NCBI GenBank assembly: GCA_017311185.1
Contig: JAESUZ010003526.1
Location: 62,001 to 126,000 of the forward strand
DNA length: 64,000 bases
Source of the DNA: Proteles cristata cristata
Lineage: Eukaryota; Chordata; Mammalia; Carnivora; Hyaenidae
Direction: 5' to 3'
Shown here: piece by piece, positions 57,293 to 64,000 of the stretch
How the letters are laid out: the number at the start of each line of letters is the position of its first letter
How positions within the stretch are numbered: position 1 is the stretch's first letter
Notes under the pieces: model-generated
What the model saw: the letters and a program-made list of their open reading frames with translations, nothing else
Database searches by the model: none
What the model was told of the DNA's origin: nothing
Position numbers and translations under genes: made by a program

Positions 57293-60200
57293 ACGGATCT
57301 CCTGCAGGCCAGGCAGAGGGACGAATGTAAGACAGCATGCATGACACTCGGTATAAAACCTCCTGTCCCCGCGATTTGCCAGTGTCCTGGCAGGCACATG
57401 TTGTCTAGAACAGGAAGCCCATGGGGTGAGCAAGAAGGAGGAGATAGCCTGGGTAAGTCCCCACTAGGGAGAAAGTGGCCTGTCAGTCCTGTGATGAGAG
57501 ACCTCAGCTAGAGTGAGAATGAGCAGATTCCTGGTGTGGGGGACCCATCCTCTCCAAAGTGTGTGTGTCAGGGGTGTGAGAGAGATGCTAGAAATTCTGG
57601 TAGCAACCCCAGCTGGTTGAGGAGGCCAGTTTCCCAAGCAGGGGAGCTACTGAGCAGGTGGGACTCAGATGGTCCCCAAGATCCTGGCTCTCGCTGTATC
57701 ACGGAAAGGGATGAATTCACAGTCCCTGCATACTTGCTGTGGGGGATGCACAAGATGCAGGAGGACTCTCCGGGAACTCATTAGTGGCCACCAAGGAGGG
57801 GCAAACTGGCCCTAGGACGAGAGTTGCAAGGGGACCACCCAACCTGGCTGGGCCGAGCAGACCCTTGTTACCCCTGAAGCAGTGGCTCAGCAGTGCAAAC
57901 AGATGGAGTGAGCCTCCCAGCCTCAAGCCAGGAGACACGAGCCACGGCGTGTGCCCCAAGCAGAAGTCAGCTCCAGGATCCAGATGTCCTCTCGCCGGGG
58001 ATGGAAATGAGGGAGATCCTATGAAGAGCAAGTGGGGATAGCAGCCCCTCCAGCACGTGGGGACTTAGGAGTAAAATGCTTCTAGAAAGAGCCTGAGTCA
58101 GAGACCAAAGAAGACCATTTTAGGTGGAAAGAGGCTGAGTTAGCTTTAACTGACAATTTAAAAAATAGTTATTGGTTATAGTTAATAACAGACACGTATC
58201 TGCATAGCTGTAGAGTTGTAGCTTACATATATTTGGTTTCCCCCACAACCTGCCCAGGAAGCCAGGGTCGGAGAGGTTAGTTAGTTGACCAGCCCTGGGC
58301 CACCCAGTGAGGAGATGTGGGCTCTGAACTCAGCTCCCAGAGCCTGCAGGGAAGACCCAGAAGGCAGCCTGGCAGTGGGGGGGGGGGGCTGGGAACAGAG
58401 TCTGGGGAGTGGATCTGCCACCAGCTTGCTGAGGGACCTCCGGAAAGCCCTTCTATCTGAGCCTGTTACCAGAGCTGGTCAGCTCCCATGCTTCCATGAG
58501 AAGGAGTTGCAGGAAATAGGGACATTTATTCCACGAAGTTTCTGCTCCCTGGAGGAAACTGAGCTGCTCTGTGCAACAAGGTGGTGAGGTCAGTGGTGGG
58601 GAACCCCCAGTGGGGTAGGAGAGGTGGGCTCTGGAGGCTCTGATGGGAACCAAGTGTGCGTGTCCTGACTTGGCCACCAGGTGGCAGCACAGCGCACTCT
58701 TGAAATTGGGTGTGTGTTTTCTGGGTGCGGAGGGAGGCTGGCCGGGACACTAGTGATGAGTGACTGCACAGGCAACTGCAGGGAAAGAAGAAGGAAGGGC
58801 CAAATTCCCGAAGCTCCATTCTGGCCCTCCTGGACCAGCTCTTCTTGTCCCTTCCTCCTTCCTCCTGGGCTGCTGTGGACAGGTGGGGCCCTGGTGTCAG
58901 ACACACCGAGGACCCGTGTCTAGCCTGTCTGGTGGGCAGGAAACTTGACTCCAGCCCTTTACGGACGAAGCTGGGACTGTGACAAAATGACTGTTAGGGA
59001 TAGAAACGAATAGAAATGGGAACTCGATCACCTACCCCGTGAACACCTCAGCCCTGTTGGCAGTTTGGCTTCAAATTTTCAATTTCAGACGCATAGGCTG
59101 GGGCCTAAAAGAAGCCATAAATGATCAGGGTACTTAAAATTTAGAAGGCAGGAGAGAAGTGGGGCCAAGGAGACTCAGCTTGTTATGCGAACAGTATTAG
59201 CTGATTCTGCTGCGACCTCCCAGGCTATGATCCTCTTACATGAAAGGACAGGTAACAAAGCGACGCAGGTCGTAGCGCGGAATCTGCCGTTCTCACCTAT
59301 GGCCACAGGGTGGCGCCAGAGGACCAGCTCTGGCTGCTCGGTGCCTCCCTGCGGCCCTGGAGCTGGGAGTCACCAGGACCAGATCTGCCCCATATTCTGT
59401 CCCATCCTGGTGTTCCCAGCTACCAGCATCTCTTTCTGACCCTCTGTATGCTCTGGAAACTCCTGTGGGCAGAGCCTGATCCTTGCACAGAGGAGACCTC
59501 AACCACTGACGACTAAGCAGATGGACGAATCCCATCAGCTGTAACGCTCCCCTGAAAGTGCAGAGAGCTGTGGGGGCAGTTCAGGCTGCAGGGAGAGACC
59601 AGGAGGGACTCTTAGTCCTGGGCGGGCCTGGCCAGGGGAGACTGCAGGTGCTGAGAGACCTAGGAGTCCCTGTTCTCACGGAGATGCCATTGTTGCTGGG
59701 TTCCATGCATGTTTCCCGTCTCCTCTCCTTCACAAGATGCCCACACAAACCAGGGGTGCGGCTGGGAGCCCCGAGGGCATGTATGGGCCAACAGTGTTTC
59801 TTCAGGGGGACTTTTACACCCTCCCACTCAAGTGCCCTGGAGTCTGGCTGGGACAGTCGGCGGCTCTTCTGGTTGGGCAGCGCTGAGTGGGGCCTTTGCA
59901 CATGCCTTTGTGTGTGCTGGAGGATTTGTGTCCGCTCCCTCCATGACTCAGGCCTGCCCACACGTTTGAGTTATCTCCTGGACCCTGGTGGCATGTGGGC
60001 GCCTGGCCTCTAACTCTAAACAAGGCTTACCATTGTTTGCTCAACATTCCCCACTCTTGACTTTGTTCTGTTCTCCCAGCCCGCCCCACCCCCGCAACTT
60101 GCAAGTGCCCCGCCTCTTCCCCCTTTAGCTCACCGCTGCTTGCCCCTGCCACCCCCAAGAAAGTTCTCTCGCAGACTGCCCCTGCCCCCCCGGGACACCT

Positions 60201-60690
60201 CCGTCCTCTGACCTCCTCAGCACTAACTGCTGAAACCCTCGCTTCAAACTTGGGCTCTAGGGGAAGCCTTTCCTGTCTTGTGGATGAGAGAGGGGGAGGG
60301 GGAAGGGATCCAACATTGACTGAGTGAGTTGCACACTTTCTCACGCCATTAATCTCTCCACATGGCTATGAAGACGAGGATAACCTGGTTTTGCTTTTGT
60401 GAAATTGCAGCCGAGGAAGTGATGCTTGGCTCCGGACAGCTCCAAAGCCGCTCCGGTAGGGAGGAAAGCAGAGACTGTGCCTGACAGGGGGGAAGTCGGC
60501 TGGGGCTGATGAAGGGAGGGAGCCAGGAGAGGGGTGGCTGCTGCAAAACGTGAGGGGCCCAGAGGCCCTGGAGGGGTGGGTCTGGGGACTCCAGAGGGCC
60601 CTGGGCTCCTGGCAGAATAGCTGTTGAGGGCACCTCGGTGGGGACCACCCCGTGAGTTGAACTCTCTTCCCTACCACCCACACGCATGTG

Positions 60691-60724
60691 ACATGTGTGT
60701 GTGTGCACGCACACACACACACAG
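60691..60724 (+). repeat. (TG)n-(CA)n inverted simple repeat
   Basis: A TG run passes directly into a CA run through 'tgcacgca', giving alternating purine-pyrimidine sequence that is also an inverted repeat with arms of about 13 bp. Confidence 0.9.
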
Positions 60725-61059
60725 ACTCCTGGGCCAAGCAGAGCATGCAGGTCTCTGTGTTTTGGAGGAGTGGGGAGGAGCGAGTGTGAGAGCTGTAGCT
60801 GAAGAGATACTCAGTGTCCCAGAAAGATGATGACGCCCAGGGAGAGGGGAGAGCCCCAAGCACAGAACACTAGGGACCGAGTGGTGGTAGCTTCCATTCC
60901 CCCAGGACAAGTGAAGGCAGGCTGTGGGAAATCGATTTGGTGCCTGCAGCTAGAGCGAGCCTCGAGTACAAGGATAAGCCCCACTGCTGACGGCATCAAA
61001 CTCCTGAGCAAGAAGATGGACGCCCCAAGAGAGGGAGTTATGTAACCAGAACAACAATT

Positions 61060-62640
61060 TGGAACAAGTGTGATCAGTATCCTTAGATGTGGTAGAATAC
61101 TGGGCCCTCAAAAAGACCAACCACAGAAGTTGGAAAACTAAAAGCTAGTCATGGAAAAATAAAACCCTCAAAAGATAGGCTGCAGAGCCGAGCGGGCACA
61201 GCTGAAGAGCAAATGGTGAGTTGGAAGATGGAGCTGAGGACTCTGAAAATGCAGCACAAAAGGACAAAACAAAAGTAGGGAGATACAAAGAACAAAGGTT
61301 TGTTGTTGAGGGTGACAATGTCTCAGAATTCTGATTAAAATAGGTCACCAGTGCCAGGCATGAAGAATGGGTAGAGATTTACTACTAGGGAGGGTATCGA
61401 AATTTTAGAACACTGGGGATAAAAAATTCTAACTGTTTCCAGACAAAAACTAGGTTACCTGCAAACAACATAATGTTCGAAGCAAGAGAAAGGGAAATAA
61501 TTAGCTTCAAACTCTAATGGAAAATAATTTCAGACCAAGAATTCGATACCCAGCTAAATGTAAGGATAAAACCACATCCTGAAGATACGTGATTTCTTGG
61601 AATATTTGCCATTGAAAAAAAATTCCCTTTTGAAAATAATACTAACTGGTGTGCTCTAGCAAGAATAAAAATTAATCTGAGAAATGAAATACAAGAAACA
61701 ATGATTAGCTGAGAACTAATAAAATGTATTAAATCTAAGTAAATGTTGATCGTGTAAGAATTAACAATCTGAAGCTAAAATCACAGATATTATCAGCAAA
61801 GGAGTTAAAGAGTTTGTGGAACAGAGGAGAATAAAAATATGTTAAAAACTTCTGATTAATTCTAGTAATTGTAGAATAAGACTAAGGATGCATGTGAAAA
61901 TGTTAAGGGAAATCTCTACAAAAATAGAAGTAGAATATATAACTTGTAAACTATTAGAAGGAAAAACTGAAATGGAAGAAATGAAATCAATCCAACAAAT
62001 AAGTGGAAAGAGGGAAAAAAAACCCCACAAAACATAGGAAGTAGGATACAGAAATAGTATCAGGAATAAATTCAAAGATTTCATTAATTGCAACAAATGC
62101 GAATGAGTTAAAATCACGAGACAAATCTCCACCGACAAAGAATAAGAGCCTGTCTTCAAGAGACACCTATAAGTGGTAACCACTCAGGAAGTTTTTAAAT
62201 AGGAGAATAGAAAGAGACACATGACATCAGTCCTAACAAAAGGATATCAGTTAGTATACCTCAATTACATATAAGACAGAATTTAAAGAACATTAAAAGA
62301 AGACAAAGTTGTATTCCTGTTGCTAAAAGAGACAATTTACCGACAAAATGAAAGTTACGAAATGTTATGCTCCTAATGACATGGTTTAAAAATGCTTACA
62401 ACAAAGCCTGATAAAGCTATAAGGAGGAATGGCCAATGTCACAGTTAGAGCAGGAGCCTTTAATATATTTTTCTCAGAAACTGATAGATCAAAGAAGCAC
62501 AAATAAGGAACACATATATTATATATGTGTGTATATATATATATATATATAGTACATATATATTTATATATACTGTTCAAAAAAGAAGTTACACTATTTT
62601 CAAAATACACGGACTGGTCACGAAATTGAAGTCTTGAAAA
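61060..62640 (+). repeat. Ancient L1 remnant
   Basis: AT-rich decayed sequence with L1-like phrases: 'caagaattcgatacccagct', 'gagttaaaatcacgagac', 'cttcaagagacacctataag'. It ends near a TA-rich microsatellite at 62515-62574. The left limit is uncertain. Confidence 0.65.
62515..62574 (+). repeat. (TA)n-rich microsatellite
   Basis: Interrupted TA/TG dinucleotide run of about 60 bp. Confidence 0.9.
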
Positions 62641-62699
62641 AGAAGAGATAAATTATTTTGTAGACAATATGATCATCTCCTTAGAAAAGGGCAATGGGT

Positions 62700-62926
62700 G
62701 GGGCACCTGGGTGGCTTAGTCGGTTAAGCGGCCGACTTTCGCTTAGGTCATGATCTCGCGGTTCGTGGGTTCGAGCCCCGCGTCGGGCTCTGTGCTGACT
62801 GCCAGCTCAGAGCCTGGAGCCTGTTTCAGTCTGTGACTCCCTCTCTCTCTGACCCTCCCCTGCTCACGCTGTCTCTCTCTCTCTCTCCTCTCTAGAAATA
62901 AATAAAAAACATTAAAAAAAAGGGGG
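62700..62926 (+). repeat. CAN-SINE, young felid-type subfamily, plus strand
   Basis: Near-consensus copy. 'ggcaatggg' occurs on both sides (62691-62699 and after the tail at about 62932-62940) as the likely target-site duplication. Confidence 0.94.
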
Positions 62927-62939
62927 GGGAGGCAATGGG

Positions 62940-63450
62940 AGAGTTGTTGGAATGGGAAACCAAGTGTAGGAACCATCGTTCCCCTGACACTGAGGACAGA
63001 AAAGAGCAGGGGAGCTATGAGAAATGACATGTGAAAGGCAGGGCAAGGGGGCTGGGAGAGTGAGGACAAGGTGACCAAGGGAGACCTCTTTGGGCTGAGG
63101 AGGGAAGCTGGGAGGCGACAGTCTCCAAGTGCAGGTGAGCCTGAGCGTGCCACGCATCTCCCAAGTGGCTCCTAGGAATCCTCCAATCCTTAAGGTGAGA
63201 GCTGTTAATACACCCATTTTGCAGATGGAAAACCCGATGTACACAGGGATAGTGAATCACAGCAGCGTCGAAATTTGGACGTGGGTCCGTCTGATGCCAA
63301 CACTGCTATTAATCTCTAAACCATATGAAGAACATAAATCACCAGAAACAAGTGCTAATAACCCTGCTCTGGGGTACCCTTCTAGGGAGAGAGTCCGTCA
63401 CTTGTATCCGCCTCTCACAGTCAAAGAAGACTCTGATCCAGGAAATATTA
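62940..63450. other. Downstream flank, with a MIR-like tract
   Basis: 63185-63320 contains reverse MIR-like sequence ('cacccattttgcagatgg'). The remainder is unassigned. Confidence 0.5.
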
Positions 63451-63454
63451 AGAT

Positions 63455-63665
63455 TCCCTGTGGTGGCTCAGTCTGTTAAGTGTCCCACTCTTGATTTTGG
63501 CTCAGGTCATGATCTCAGGGTCATGATATGGAGCTCTGTGCTGGGCTCCGTGCTGGGCATGGAGCCTGCTTGAGGTTCTCTCTCTTCCTCTCTCCTGCCC
63601 TTCCCTCACACTCTCTCTCAAAACAAACAAACAAACAAATAAGTAAATGAATAAAATAAAATAAT
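63455..63665 (+). repeat. CAN-SINE, older subfamily, plus strand
   Basis: 'ctgtggtggctcagtctgtt', 'cactcttgattttggctcag', 'gggcatggagcctgcttgag'. It ends in a (CAAA)n-like tail at 63623-63660. Confidence 0.9.
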
Positions 63666-63669
63666 TTAA

Positions 63670-64000
63670 AAAAGAGTTGCTGACTCACATGTTGGCTACT
63701 TTCCAGAACTGGAAAGGAGGGGCTCTGAGAGCCTGGCCGGGGGAGGGAGCTGGCCCCACAGCCCCAGGGCCGTCGGAGCCCGGCCAGGAGGCCCTGGGCA
63801 AAACCCTGCTGGCTGGTCTGACACTCCCATGAGTCAGTATAGGACATGTGGTCCTTCCAGACCCTCGGAGGAAGAAGGGACAGACTCTCTGAGATCACCT
63901 CTGTCGTCAGAGATAACCTAACCCTGCGGTCACAGATAGGGCCCCTGGAGCCCAGAGAGGTTGCCCCAGTCACCCAGGGTCCTACAGCTGGCGGGCGGCT
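63670..64000. other. Unassigned GC-rich sequence at the window end
   Basis: The last 60 bp ('cccagagaggttgccccagt') may be the start of a reverse MIR cut by the window edge. No gene was recognised. Confidence 0.45.

Larger units (their letters stand above)
54186..61060. other. Downstream flank of NT5M, no gene recognised
   Basis: GC-rich sequence with many overlapping open frames on both strands, none with recognisable protein content. No CAN-SINE and no young L1 were found in nearly 7 kb, unlike the rest of the window. Weak MIR-like tracts occur at about 56820-56920 and 60290-60430. Simple sequence is at 57240-57292 (GGA-rich), 58377-58388 (G run) and 60691-60724 (TG/CA). Confidence 0.6.

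Noticed and set aside
54190..64000. Search for MED9 or another gene downstream
   Set aside because: No exon or protein match was seen; in human, as I recall, the next gene lies well over 50 kb away.

Overview
The window is nuclear DNA from a carnivoran mammal, most likely a cat (Felidae). More than 35 copies of a tRNA-derived SINE with the carnivore CAN-SINE layout are present on both strands: a head like 'ggggcgcctgggtggctcag', a body ending in a (TC)n tract, and an AAATAAATAAA tail. Several belong to one young, near-identical subfamily of felid type. Genes are sparse, introns are long, and exons carry canonical mammalian splice signals. Nothing looks prokaryotic, plasmid or phage.

One protein-coding gene is supported, and it is complete: NT5M, the mitochondrial 5'(3')-deoxyribonucleotidase, on the + strand in five coding exons (16071-16340, 19545-19645, 30901-30961, 51975-52089, 53443-53585). 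The exons join in frame into 229 codons plus a TGA stop. Exon 1 lies in a CpG-island promoter (about 15720-16560). A single AATAAA at 54160-54165 marks the likely mRNA end. The fourth intron has a GC donor instead of GT; the other three are GT-AG.

Layout. 1-15.7 kb: upstream flank filled with old L1 fragments, CAN-SINEs, MIR, L2 and a MER5A-like DNA transposon; no gene. 15.7-16.6 kb: CpG island and exon 1. 16.3-19.5 kb: intron 1, mostly unique or old-repeat sequence. 19.6-30.9 kb: intron 2, with L1 and SINEs in the first part and a GC-rich block at 27.6-30.9 kb. 31-52 kb: intron 3, about 21 kb, with a five-copy 36-bp minisatellite, a scrambled old L1, two young 5'-truncated L1s, a solo retroviral-type LTR and many SINEs. 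52-54.2 kb: exons 4-5 and the 3' UTR. 54.2-64 kb: GC-rich downstream flank with old repeats and no recognisable gene.

Most of the history that can be read here is retrotransposition. Target-site duplications are visible for many insertions, which allows relative ordering (SINE inside SINE, L1 inside L1, LTR inside L1). I found no sign of a novel biological system. The points most worth checking are the GC-AG intron of NT5M, the in-frame 36-bp VNTR, an internally duplicated reverse-transcriptase segment in an L1 remnant, and the acceptor-like (TC)nTAG tails of sense-oriented young SINEs inside NT5M introns.
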